A DNA stretch of 64,000 bases from Rhodopseudomonas palustris (GTDB taxonomy: Bacteria; Pseudomonadota; Alphaproteobacteria; Rhizobiales; Xanthobacteraceae): NCBI RefSeq assembly GCF_003591005.1, contig NZ_QYYD01000018.1, positions 62,001-126,000 of the forward strand, written 5' to 3'. Positions 50,040 through 57,852 of the stretch are shown here, in pieces (the first letter of the stretch is position 1; every line of letters starts with the position of its first letter). The notes under the pieces are model-generated. The model was not told where the DNA came from and searched no databases. It saw nothing but the letters and a program-made list of their open reading frames with translations. A program made the position numbers and the translations under genes.

Positions 50040-50720
50040 ATGACTCTCCCCGTCATTGCGAGCGAAGCGAAGCAATCCAGAGCGTCGGGTGCGGCGCTGG
50101 ATTGCTTCGTCGCTTCGCTCCTCGCAATGACGCTGGTACTTGGGGCGACGTTCTTCGTTTCAATTTCAACCGGCCCCGCTTTCGCCGCCGGCCCGGCCGA
50201 TCTCATCTCCGAATTCCGCGCCAAGAACGGCGAGGGCAAGGTGGTGCTGGATGCGACGTTGAATGCGATCGCGCAGCAGCAGGCCGCGGGGATGGCGGCG
50301 AAGGACGTGCTCGATCACGACGTGGTCGGCAATTTCAACGTCCGCGTCGCGCCGTCGAAGGCCGGCAGCGCCGCCGAGAACATCGCTTACGGCTACGACA
50401 GCTTTCCGAAGACGCTCGGGCAATGGATCAACTCGCCGGGCCACCGCCGCAATCTGCTGCTGAAGGGCGCCAGCAAAGTCGGCGTCGCCAATGCCAAGAG
50501 CGCCAGCGGCAAAACCTATTGGGCGATGGTGATCGCCGGCGGCTACGACAAGCCGAAGCCGAAGGCCAAGCCGCCTGCGAAGCCGGCGCCCAAGCCCGCA
50601 CAGGCCGCAGCGAAGGACAAGGCGGTCAAGGATAAGGCCGCCAGTGAAAAAGTCGCCGCCAAGCCGAAGCCGGCGCCGAAGAAGACCTGCACGATCAACC
50701 TGCTCGGCTTGTGCATCTAG
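50040..50720 (+). CDS. CAP/SCP-domain secreted protein with repeat-encoded N-terminus
   Basis: This 226-residue protein is a CAP-superfamily (SCP/PR-1-type) secreted protein. The domain covers about residues 50-165. It shows the expected His/Glu set in VLDHDVVGNFN, AENIAYGY and WINSPGHRRNLL. A Lys/Pro/Ala-rich tail ends with KKTCTINLLGLCI, whose two Cys may pair. Residues 4-31 (VIASEAKQS and DCFVASLLAMT) are encoded by a family B repeat and form part of the signal peptide ending AFA near residue 49. AGGG lies just upstream of the ATG at 50040. An ATG at 50127, at the end of the repeat, is the alternative start. Function is unknown. Confidence 0.75.
   Translation: MTLPVIASEAKQSRASGAALDCFVASLLAMTLVLGATFFVSISTGPAFAAGPADLISEFRAKNGEGKVVLDATLNAIAQQQAAGMAAKDVLDHDVVGNFNVRVAPSKAGSAAENIAYGYDSFPKTLGQWINSPGHRRNLLLKGASKVGVANAKSASGKTYWAMVIAGGYDKPKPKAKPPAKPAPKPAQAAAKDKAVKDKAASEKVAAKPKPAPKKTCTINLLGLCI
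50050..50132. repeat. Interspersed palindromic repeat, family B copy 2, inside a coding region
   Basis: The arms CCGTCATTGCGAG and CTCGCAATGACG are inverted, with inner arms GAAGCAATCCA and TGGATTGCTTCG. The element lies within the first codons of the CAP-domain gene and keeps the reading frame open. Compare 15404-15486 and 62469-62550. Confidence 0.88.
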
Positions 50721-50830
50721 GCAGACGAACGCGCGTGAAAATGCGCTCCGCGCCCCGAATTTGCCTCGCGCCGCCGGGCCGGATATGACGTCGGCCTCAA
50801 CAACGACCTTCAGAGAGGCGCCCGAGCGAC

Positions 50831-51598
50831 ATGCGGATTCTGTGCACCAATGACGATGGCATCCACGCGCCGGGGCTGAAAGTTGTCGAGGAAATCGCGC
50901 GGGCACTGTCCGACGACGTCTGGGTGGTGGCGCCGGAGCTCGATCAGTCGGGCGTGTCGCATTCGCTGTCGCTGAACGATCCGCTGCGGCTGCGCGAAGT
51001 CGGCCCGCGCCACTTCGCGGTGCGCGGTACCCCGACCGACTGCGTGATCATGGGCGCCCGGCACATTCTCGCCGACAAGGCGCCGGACCTGGTGCTGTCC
51101 GGCGTCAACCGAGGCCGCAACGTCGCCGAGGACGTGGTCTATTCCGGCACCATCGCCGGCGCGCTCGAGGGCACCATCCTGGGTTTTCCGTCATTCGCGC
51201 TGTCGCAGGAGTTCTCGATCGAGACCCGGAATTCGCCGCTGTGGGACACCGCCAAGGCGCACGGCCCAAACATTCTGCGCAAGGCCATCAAGGCCGGCGT
51301 GCCGAAGAACACGGTGATCAACATCAATTTCCCAGCCTGCCTGCCGGACGAAGTCCAGGGTGTGCGGGTCACCCGGCAGGGCAAGCGCAATCAGGGTTTC
51401 CTGAAGATCGACCAGCGCCACGACGGCCGCGGCAATCCGTATTACTGGATCGGCTTCGAGCGCATTCTGGTCGCCGACATGCCTGCCGAGGGGACCGATC
51501 TCGCGGCGCTGGCGGCGCGCTACGTGTCGGTGACGCCGCTCCGGCTTGACCGGACCGATGAGGCGTTTTCGGCGACGCTGGCGCAGACGCTGGGATGA
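50831..51598 (+). CDS. surE: 5'/3'-nucleotidase SurE
   Basis: This 255-residue metal-dependent phosphatase removes phosphate from nucleoside monophosphates and short polyphosphate. MRILCTNDDGIHAPGL supplies metal ligands Asp8 and Asp9. Ser40 (LDQSGVSHSLS) and Asn93 (SGVNRGRN) complete the site. The length is standard. AGAGAGGCG upstream of the ATG carries the ribosome site. In enterobacteria surE is next to pcm and nlpD; here a response regulator gene on the other strand separates surE from pcm. Confidence 0.96.
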   Translation: MRILCTNDDGIHAPGLKVVEEIARALSDDVWVVAPELDQSGVSHSLSLNDPLRLREVGPRHFAVRGTPTDCVIMGARHILADKAPDLVLSGVNRGRNVAEDVVYSGTIAGALEGTILGFPSFALSQEFSIETRNSPLWDTAKAHGPNILRKAIKAGVPKNTVININFPACLPDEVQGVRVTRQGKRNQGFLKIDQRHDGRGNPYYWIGFERILVADMPAEGTDLAALAARYVSVTPLRLDRTDEAFSATLAQTLG

Positions 51599-51616
51599 GG
51601 GCTTGGGACGTAGGGA

Positions 51617-51699
51617 CGTAGGATGGGTTGAGCGCAGCGAAACCCATCAAGCGTCGTGCATTGGGGCGATGGGTTTCGCTGCGCTCAACCCATCCTACG
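51617..51699. repeat. Perfect 32-base inverted repeat (family C) between convergent genes
   Basis: The arm at 51617-51648 (CGTAGGATGGGTTGAGCGCA...) is exactly complementary to the arm at 51668-51699, with a 19-base loop. This is a long stable hairpin in either transcript. It sits between the stops of surE and the response regulator and probably ends both transcripts or protects their 3' ends. The sequence type is common as an interspersed repeat in this group, from memory. No second copy is in this window. Confidence 0.9.
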
Positions 51700-51707
51700 A
51701 CGACGGC

Positions 51708-52079
51708 TCAGGCGATGCCGCGCAGCGTGGAGTCGAGGGCCTGCTTCAGCGATTCGATCTGGAACGGCTTCTGCAGCGCCGGGCGGTCGCGGTAGTTCTC
51801 GGGAACGCCCTGGGTGCCGTAGCCGGTGGCGAAGATGAACGGGCGGTTGCGCGCCTTGAGCACGTCGGCGACGGGTGAGATCACCTTGCCGTTGACGTTG
51901 ACGTCGAGGATCGCGACGTCGAAGTCGGTGGTGCCGGCAAGTTTGACGGCCTCGTTGATCTCGCCGGTTTCGGCCACGACATTGAAGCCGAGCTCTTCCA
52001 GCATATCGACGACCATCATCCTGATCATGGCCTCGTCCTCCACCAAGAAGACGGAGCCGGCCGGCTTGTCGATCGTCAT
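51708..52079 (-). CDS. Single-domain response regulator, FATGUY-motif type
   Basis: This 123-residue protein is a receiver domain with no output domain. Asp15 (FLVEDEAMIR), phosphoacceptor Asp59 (VAILDVNVNG), Thr85 and Lys104 (LQKPFQ) are all in place. PFIFATGYG at 80-88 is the motif of the alphaproteobacterial single-domain regulators (SdrG type) linked to the general stress response. It probably signals by protein contact or phosphotransfer. The start is set at the ATG 52079 because homologues begin here; an in-frame extension of ten residues is possible. No histidine kinase is adjacent. Confidence 0.88.
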   Translation of the reverse strand: MTIDKPAGSVFLVEDEAMIRMMVVDMLEELGFNVVAETGEINEAVKLAGTTDFDVAILDVNVNGKVISPVADVLKARNRPFIFATGYGTQGVPENYRDRPALQKPFQIESLKQALDSTLRGIA

Positions 52080-52289
52080 CGGGTCTTTCCTTTGGAAGCC
52101 GCCCCGCAATCCGGCCGGCCATTCGCCTTAAAATCGCAAATATAGCCTTGCGACGCAATCTCAACCTTCGCGGGCCGAGATCCAGTGAAGCACAGGCTTG
52201 CCAGAATTCCGGCGGCAATCCAACAATTTGATGGAATCAGGGAGTCGGTCGCGGGGCACGCGTCGATTCGCGGCAGGCGCGAGAGGGTG

Positions 52290-52943
52290 ATGATCAATTC
52301 CGGGACGGCTCCGCCTGAAAAGATGATGTTCCAGCTCAGCCTGCGGCGTCGCGGCATCAGCGACCGCAATGTGCTGCAGGCGATGGAATCGGTGCCGCGC
52401 GATCGCTTCGTCGATCCGATGCATCGGCCTAACGCGTGGCGCGATACCGCGCTGCCGATTCCGTGCGGGCAGACGCTGAGCCAGCCGTTCGTCATCGCCT
52501 ACATGACCGAGCAGTTGCAGATCCAGCCGACAAATCGCGTGCTCGAGATCGGCACCGGCTCCGGCTACCACGCAGCGGTGCTGTCGCGGCTGGCAAGCAG
52601 CGTGGTGACTGTCGAGCGCTTCCGTACGCTCGTCAACGCGGCGCGGACGCGGCTGCGCGAACTGAACTACGCCAATGTCGAGGTGCTGCTCGCCGACGGT
52701 CTGGCACTGCCGGATGGGCAGGGGACGTTCGACCGCATCCTGGTGACCGTTGCAGTGCCCGAGCTGCCGCAGTCACTGCTCGATCTGCTCGACCCGGGCG
52801 GCGTGCTGATCGCGCCGATCGGTCCGGCCAACGGCAGGCAGACGTTGGTCCGTGTGCAGCGCAAGGACGACGAGCTGATCCGCCGGCCGCTGGTCGATGT
52901 GCGCTTCGTCGCCGCGCTACGCGGCATCGCGCGCGAACTGTGA
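52290..52943 (+). CDS. pcm: Protein-L-isoaspartate O-methyltransferase
   Basis: This 217-residue SAM-dependent methyltransferase repairs isoaspartyl damage in proteins. PIPCGQTLSQPFVIAYMTEQL (about residues 52-72, quoted in part: GQTLSQPFVIAYMTEQL) is the PCMT signature. VLEIGTGSGYHAAVL (about 83-97) is the SAM-binding motif I. The start at 52290 (GTG at 52287 also in frame) gives the usual length; the frame is open for a further 35 codons upstream. It precedes an NlpD-like gene. Confidence 0.9.
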   Translation: MINSGTAPPEKMMFQLSLRRRGISDRNVLQAMESVPRDRFVDPMHRPNAWRDTALPIPCGQTLSQPFVIAYMTEQLQIQPTNRVLEIGTGSGYHAAVLSRLASSVVTVERFRTLVNAARTRLRELNYANVEVLLADGLALPDGQGTFDRILVTVAVPELPQSLLDLLDPGGVLIAPIGPANGRQTLVRVQRKDDELIRRPLVDVRFVAALRGIAREL

Positions 52944-52989
52944 CCAAACTGCATCAAACTACCGCGTCAAGACCTGTCTCGGCTCAGGC

Positions 52990-53005
52990 TTAAAGCGTTG
53001 TTTAC
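52990..53005 (+). promoter_or_regulatory. Possible CtrA-like site and direct repeats before the NlpD-like gene
   Basis: TTAA-N7-TTTAC at 52990-53005 differs by one base from the CtrA consensus TTAA-N7-TTAAC. An 8-base direct repeat GTTTACTC occurs at 53000-53007 and 53015-53022. The site is 50-65 bases upstream of the start of a cell-envelope gene that is plausibly cell-cycle controlled. The match is weak and could be chance in this locally A/T-rich promoter. Confidence 0.25.
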
Positions 53006-53055
53006 TCCGTACGTGTTTACTCAATTTACCTTAAGTTGCGTATGAGTGAGTAACC

Positions 53056-54480
53056 ATGTCCCGCGTAGTCGAGTTGCTTTGCTCACGTCGGGCGCCGCAA
53101 GTTGCGGTGCTGGCGTTTGTGTCGGTCGGATTCAGCGCCTGTAGCGCGGACATGCAGACCCGTTTCCAGCAGGCGCCGTTCGGACCTGTGGAATCCACCG
53201 GGTCGGTGCAGCAGCGGCCCCAGCCGCAGCGCTACGCGGAGCCGCAGCAGCTGCCGCAATATTCGCGTCCGCAGTATCAGCCGGCGCAGCCGCAATACCA
53301 GTCGCAGGCCTTGCCGCCGATCGCAGCGCCACCGTCTTACCCGGTTGCGGGTGGCGGCAATGGCGTGTCGGGCGGAGGCCGCGGTGTCGCGTCCTACGAG
53401 CCGCCGCCGCGGTACGAAGCGCCGGCGCGGGCGCCGATGGAGTCGACCGGCGCCACGGCCCCACGTTCTGTCGCGGCTGCCCGTCCGGCCCCTGCGCCGG
53501 CTCCGGCCCCCGCGGCCGGCACCACCATCATCGTCGGCACCAGCGATACGCTGGAAGGCCTGTCGCGCCGCTACAACGTCTCGACCGCCGACATCCTGCA
53601 CGCCAACGGCTACAAGGGGCCGCGGCGGCTGCAGCCGGGTCAGTCGCTGGTGATCCCGCAGCGCACCGCGGCGCTGCAGGCGCCGGTCGCTGCACCGCCG
53701 GCGGCCCGTCCGGTTGCCGCGGCTCCCGCTCCGGCCGCGACGCGCGTGCACTACGTCAATGCCGGCGATACGCTGATGAACATCTCGCGTCGCAACAACG
53801 TTTCGTTGTCCGAATTGGCGCGCGCCAACAATCTGTCGACGACGGCGCATCTTAAGCCCGGCATGAAGATCAACGTGCCGGGCGGGCAGGCGACTGCGAT
53901 GGCTGCGCCCGCCGCGGCCCCCGCGCCGGCTCCGGTCGCGCAGGCTCCGGCGCCCGCTGCTGCGCCTCCGGTGCGGATGGCGACCGCTGCGCCGGTCGAG
54001 CCGGTGCAGAAGGCCCGCATGGTGGCGCCGACCGAGACCCCCGCGGCGGCCGAGCCGGCCGAAGCTTCGCCGGTGAAGGCGGCCGAAGCCACCGGTGCGC
54101 TGCCGAGCTTCCGCTGGCCAGTGCGTGGCCGCGTCATCACCGCCTATGGCGCCAAGACCAACGGCAAGTCGAACGACGGCATCAACCTTGCGGTGCCGGA
54201 AGGCACCCCGGTGAAGGCCGCCGAGGACGGCGTGGTCGCCTATGCGGGCAACGAGCTGAAGGGCTACGGCAATTTGGTGCTGGTGCGCCACTCCAACGGC
54301 TACGTCACCGCCTACGCCCATGCCAGCGAGCTGATGGTCAAGCGCGGCGAGACCATCAAGCGCGGCCAGACCATCGCCAAGTCCGGCCAGTCCGGCGAAG
54401 TCGGCTCGCCGCAGCTGCACTTCGAGATCCGCAAGGGATCGAGCCCGGTCGACCCGCTCAAGTTCCTCAACGGCGCCTGA
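53056..54480 (+). CDS. nlpD: NlpD-like lipoprotein with two LysM domains and a degenerate M23 domain
   Basis: This 474-residue envelope protein has an N-terminal signal with a lipobox-like FSAC at Cys29. A Pro/Gln-rich linker is followed by LysM domains at about 156-203 (TIIVGTSDTLEGLSRRYNV) and 229-276 (VHYVNAGDTLMNISRRNNV). The C-terminal M23/LytM domain is at about 350-474. It keeps YAGNELKGYGNLVLVRHSNG and YAHASEL, but the usual HxxxD ligands are replaced by NDGINLA and the HxH pair reads QLHFE. Loss of zinc ligands marks an amidase activator like E. coli NlpD/EnvC. The gene order surE-(regulator)-pcm-nlpD supports the name. Confidence 0.85.
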   Translation: MSRVVELLCSRRAPQVAVLAFVSVGFSACSADMQTRFQQAPFGPVESTGSVQQRPQPQRYAEPQQLPQYSRPQYQPAQPQYQSQALPPIAAPPSYPVAGGGNGVSGGGRGVASYEPPPRYEAPARAPMESTGATAPRSVAAARPAPAPAPAPAAGTTIIVGTSDTLEGLSRRYNVSTADILHANGYKGPRRLQPGQSLVIPQRTAALQAPVAAPPAARPVAAAPAPAATRVHYVNAGDTLMNISRRNNVSLSELARANNLSTTAHLKPGMKINVPGGQATAMAAPAAAPAPAPVAQAPAPAAAPPVRMATAAPVEPVQKARMVAPTETPAAAEPAEASPVKAAEATGALPSFRWPVRGRVITAYGAKTNGKSNDGINLAVPEGTPVKAAEDGVVAYAGNELKGYGNLVLVRHSNGYVTAYAHASELMVKRGETIKRGQTIAKSGQSGEVGSPQLHFEIRKGSSPVDPLKFLNGA

Positions 54481-54513
54481 GCAACGCCGCCCAGCAAAGC
54501 TCCCTGACAAGCT

Positions 54514-54546
54514 GATGCCCGGCGCCAATGCCGGGCATCTTCTTTT
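54514..54546 (+). terminator. Rho-independent terminator after the NlpD-like gene
   Basis: GATGCCCGGC (54514-54523) pairs exactly with GCCGGGCATC (54530-54539) around a six-base loop, followed by TTCTTTT. This is the best canonical intrinsic terminator in the window and ends about 65 bases after the stop codon. Confidence 0.88.
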
Positions 54547-54637
54547 GCTCACACATATCGCGCATCGCGAAAGCCCCAGAAGTACGCACCGTCATCGCGG
54601 GCTATCAGCACGGCTGCCACACACACAACCTCGTCGT

Positions 54638-54726
54638 GAGGAGGCGCGTGCGCCGTCTCGAACCATGGGCCACCAGTGCTGCGTGGCCGCATCCTTCGAG
54701 ACGCCCGGCTTCGCCGGGCTCCTCAG
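54638..54726. repeat. Interspersed repeat, family D
   Basis: The segment begins GAGGAGGCGCGTGCGCCGTC and contains CTCGAACCATGG. It then reads CATCCTTCGAGACGCCCGGC and ends in GGGCTCCTCAG. The terminal parts are inverted (GAGGAG...CGTCTCGAA against TTCGAGACG...CTCCTC). GCCCGGC-TTC-GCCGGGC at 54703-54719 is a perfect small hairpin. I recognise this from memory as a common repeat type in Bradyrhizobium relatives. It belongs to the 520-base non-coding gap between nlpD and the outer-membrane gene, which holds the terminator, this repeat and a family A repeat and no gene. Confidence 0.6.
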
Positions 54727-54779
54727 AGCCTGACTCAAAACTAAAGCCGACTTATCAGCCACATTTTGTGGTCGGCTAA

Positions 54780-54903
54780 TTTGCTCACAAACTCCGTCAT
54801 GGCCGGGCTTGTCCCGGCCATCCACGCCTTTCCTGCGTTTCCTTCAGCAAGGCGTGGATGCCCGGCACGAGGCCGGGCATGACGCGTGGATAGGAAAGTG
54901 CCT
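54780..54903. repeat. Interspersed palindromic repeat, family A copy 2
   Basis: This copy is nearly identical to 13127-13251 over its whole length, including the flanking TTTGCTCACAA and TAGGAAAGTGCCT. The arms GTCATGGCCGGGCTTGTCCC and GGCACGAGGCCGGGCATGAC are inverted. It lies between nlpD and the outer-membrane protein gene, which run toward each other. Confidence 0.85.
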
Positions 54904-55003
54904 GATTTTAAAGGTCGCATTTTCGGCCAGGCTCTCAGGATGAGGACGCAGTGCATTGTAGAACCGCCGAGAGCGAGGCGTTTCGCCGGCGTGATTTGCC
55001 TGC

Positions 55004-56704
55004 TTATCGAACATCGAATTTGTATGACGCTTGCAGGAAGCTGCCGTAGCGTTCGACGCGGATCGGCAGCAGCTGGGTCGCTACCGGGGCGCCGAAGCCG
55101 GCGGTCTCGACGTCGGTCGCCCACATCGCCCAGTAGCGGCCGCCGACGCCGACCGTGAAGCTTGGTGTCACCTCGTAGCTCAGGATCGCCTCGAGCTGCA
55201 CGCCCTGGCCGACGCCCCAGGCCGGCGAGTCCTTGGAGCCGACGTCGGTTCTGTTGTGATGGATATCGAGCGCGGAGATATGGGTATAGGGCAGGTAGGC
55301 GGCGTCGATCGAGAGCTTTGCCCCGGGGGCGACGGTCAGGCTGCCGGTCGCGCCGATCCGCAGCGAATGCCAATCTTCGTACTGGCTGATCGACAGACGG
55401 TTCGGTGCTCCGCAGAACGCCTCGGGATCAGGCTGCGCGAGCTGGGTGCAATTGTAGGAATCCTTGCGATCGCGATAGAAGTTGTAGCCGGCGAATACGC
55501 CGAGCTTGGCGGATGCGTCGCCAACCAGGTCAATGCCGGCGTCTAGCGTGGCGTAGCCGATCGTGCCGGTGACCTTGGAGTGATAGGCGTTGGAATAGGC
55601 CGTCGCATTCGTCGGATCGGTCGGAAACCAGTCCTCATCCGTCATCGTGCCAGCGACCAGCCCGCCGCCGCCGGCGAAGCCTTTGATGAAGATCTTCCGC
55701 GGGCTGTCGATGCGCCAGAAGACTTCGCCGGAATGGCCGTCGCTGTCGTAGGTGAGGCGCGAGACGAGATGGTTCTGCTGCGCCGTGATGGTGCTCAGCG
55801 TCAGGTCGTTCTGATAGCGGCCATGGCTGTACCAATAGCGCGCGCCGACATCGATCTGCCACGCCGACCACGGGTTCGCGATTTCCTTGACGGGAAGAAG
55901 CCCGCCGGCTTCGGCTGCTTCGTTGTCGCGGCCGAAGAAGTAGTTCACGCCGAGTTTGACCAGATGGGCATCCTGCCGGGCTCGCGTCGGAGCGCCGAGC
56001 GTGTTGATCAGGCTGGTCGGGTCACCCGTAGTCTGCAGAAATCCTCCTTGAGGGCTCTCGATCCCGCGCATGCCGAAATTCGCGTAGTCGTATTCGGCGC
56101 GGATCGCCCAGCGCGACGACACCGCGTGCTCGATGCCGGCACCGACGGTCCAACCCCAGCGGGTCCCGTTCAGAGACGTCGCCGGCTGATCCAGATAGTC
56201 GGACGCGTTGGTGGTCATCGTCAGGTCGCCGACCAGAAACGCGCCGCCACCTTTGACGTAGACCAGCGAGCGCCCCTGCGGCCCGAACGCCTGGCCGAAG
56301 CGCGCGGTCAGCGTGCCGATCGCGTGTTCGCGGGCGCGGCAGTTGGCGGAGACGAATTGGCCCGAATAGGCCAGACAAGTGTCGGTGCCGTCGGCATCGA
56401 TGGCCGAGGCGTCGACCTCGAGGCCGAGCACCCAAGGCGAGCCCGGCAGCTGCCAGTTGTAACCTGCCTGCAGTCCGCCCAGCGCTTTGGGGACGCGAAT
56501 TGTATCGCCGTAAATCGACGGGCCGTAGGGATTGGCGACGTTTGCGCTGCCGAAGCCGGCGCCGAGATGCGCGCCGAGGTAGAACCCGGTCCAATTCCAC
56601 GGGCCGCTGTCAGCGTGCCCGCGAGAAATATCCGAGGCGTGGGCTGCTCCGCTTCCCGCGAGTAGCGCCGCGGAAAGGCCGACCATCAACTTCCATTCGC
56701 GCAC
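55004..56704 (-). CDS. Outer-membrane protein: porin-type beta-barrel fused to an omptin-type beta-barrel
   Basis: This 566-residue protein has a signal peptide (ending AHA near residue 23) and two barrel-like halves. Residues about 36-257 match the Omp25-type 8-stranded barrels (WTGFYLGAHLGAGFG, GGLQAGYNWQLP, IRAEYDYANFG, LGVNYFFG). Residues about 281-566 resemble omptin proteases in order and spacing. TDEDW (Asp356 and Asp358) matches the D-x-D pair of OmpT (DQDW). ALDIHHN (Asp480 and His482) matches the D-x-H pair. LSYEVTPSFTVGVGGRYWAM matches the next OmpT strand pair. AAAAGGGG lies upstream of the GTG at 56704; an upstream start at 56752 is possible. Proteolytic function is inferred. Confidence 0.7.
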   Translation of the reverse strand: MREWKLMVGLSAALLAGSGAAHASDISRGHADSGPWNWTGFYLGAHLGAGFGSANVANPYGPSIYGDTIRVPKALGGLQAGYNWQLPGSPWVLGLEVDASAIDADGTDTCLAYSGQFVSANCRAREHAIGTLTARFGQAFGPQGRSLVYVKGGGAFLVGDLTMTTNASDYLDQPATSLNGTRWGWTVGAGIEHAVSSRWAIRAEYDYANFGMRGIESPQGGFLQTTGDPTSLINTLGAPTRARQDAHLVKLGVNYFFGRDNEAAEAGGLLPVKEIANPWSAWQIDVGARYWYSHGRYQNDLTLSTITAQQNHLVSRLTYDSDGHSGEVFWRIDSPRKIFIKGFAGGGGLVAGTMTDEDWFPTDPTNATAYSNAYHSKVTGTIGYATLDAGIDLVGDASAKLGVFAGYNFYRDRKDSYNCTQLAQPDPEAFCGAPNRLSISQYEDWHSLRIGATGSLTVAPGAKLSIDAAYLPYTHISALDIHHNRTDVGSKDSPAWGVGQGVQLEAILSYEVTPSFTVGVGGRYWAMWATDVETAGFGAPVATQLLPIRVERYGSFLQASYKFDVR

Positions 56705-56847
56705 ACCGCTGCCCCTTTTGTCACCGCGCCTCGATCGTCTGCTCCCGTTCAAGCGGGAGTGTCACGAATCATGTGTGCAGTTTGGGACAGCGCGGGTCGT
56801 TTACGAAGCGAAAGTCATCCAGCTGACGACCAGGCCGAGTCGCTCGA

Positions 56848-57852
56848 TTACTTGGCGTCGAGCCGCACCTTCAGCCGACCGGCGAGGTCCTGCACGAATT
56901 GCCAGGCGACGCGGCCGGAGCGAGAGCCGCGAGTGGTCGACCATTCCAGCGCCTCATGCTCGAGCTGCGCATCGTCGATCGCAATGCCGAAATGGCCGCA
57001 ATAACCGCGCACCATCGCGAGGAACTCGTCCTGGCTGCATTTGTGGAAGCCGAGCCACAGGCCGAAGCGATCCGACAGCGACACCTTCTCCTCGACCGCT
57101 TCGCCCGGGTTGATCGCGGTCGAGCGCTCGTTCTCCATCATGTCGCGCGGTAGCAAATGGCGGCGATTGGACGTGGCGTAGAGAATCACGTTGTCGGGGC
57201 GGCCTTCAATGCCACCTTCCAGCACTGCCTTCAGCGATTTGTAGGACGCGTCGTTGCCGTCGAATGACAGGTCGTCGCAGAACACGATGAAGCGGTCGTC
57301 CGAGGCGCGCAACAGCGTCATCAGGGCCGGCAGGCTCTCGATGTCCTCGCGGTGGATCTCGATCAGCTTGAGCCGGCCGGCAACGTCCTCGCGCGCGTTG
57401 ACATACGCGTGAGCGGCCTTCACCAGCGACGATTTGCCCATGCCGCGCGCGCCCCACAGCAGCGCGTTGTTGGCGGGCAGGCCGGTTGCGAACCGTTCGG
57501 TATTTTCAATCAGCGTGTCGCGCATCCGGTCGACGCCCTGGAGCAGTGACAGGTCGACCCGGCTGACCCGAGGAACCGGCGCGAGCCGGCCCTCGGGATG
57601 CCAGATGAACGCCTCGGCCGACGCCAGGACATCAGCGGCGGGCGGCGCGGAAGGCCCCGCCATTTGGGAGGAAATGCCTTCCAGCGCCCGCGCGATGCGC
57701 TCCATGAGCGCGCCGTCGAGGGCAGCAGCGGGGGGCGCCGCGGCCGGGCTACGGCGCTTTGCAGCGGTTGGCTTAGCGACGGTCTTGGCGGGTTTGCGGG
57801 CGGCGGATTTCGCGGCCGGGCGGGCGGAGCGGGATTTTGTTGTTTTGGCCAT
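56848..57852 (-). CDS. DUF815-family AAA-type ATP-binding protein
   Basis: This 334-residue P-loop protein has Walker A GARGMGKSS (134-142) and a Walker B-like FIVFCDDLSFD (about 180-190). NVILYATSNRRHLLPRDMM follows, typical of DUF815 ATPases. The first 45 residues are Lys/Ala/Pro/Arg-rich like a histone H1 tail, and may bind nucleic acid. The ATG at 57852 fits this start; an open extension of 59 codons upstream lacks a signal. The role is not known; it is probably a DnaA/IstB-like ATPase. It is divergent from yajC, sharing a promoter region of about 190 bases. Confidence 0.85.
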   Translation of the reverse strand: MAKTTKSRSARPAAKSAARKPAKTVAKPTAAKRRSPAAAPPAAALDGALMERIARALEGISSQMAGPSAPPAADVLASAEAFIWHPEGRLAPVPRVSRVDLSLLQGVDRMRDTLIENTERFATGLPANNALLWGARGMGKSSLVKAAHAYVNAREDVAGRLKLIEIHREDIESLPALMTLLRASDDRFIVFCDDLSFDGNDASYKSLKAVLEGGIEGRPDNVILYATSNRRHLLPRDMMENERSTAINPGEAVEEKVSLSDRFGLWLGFHKCSQDEFLAMVRGYCGHFGIAIDDAQLEHEALEWSTTRGSRSGRVAWQFVQDLAGRLKVRLDAK

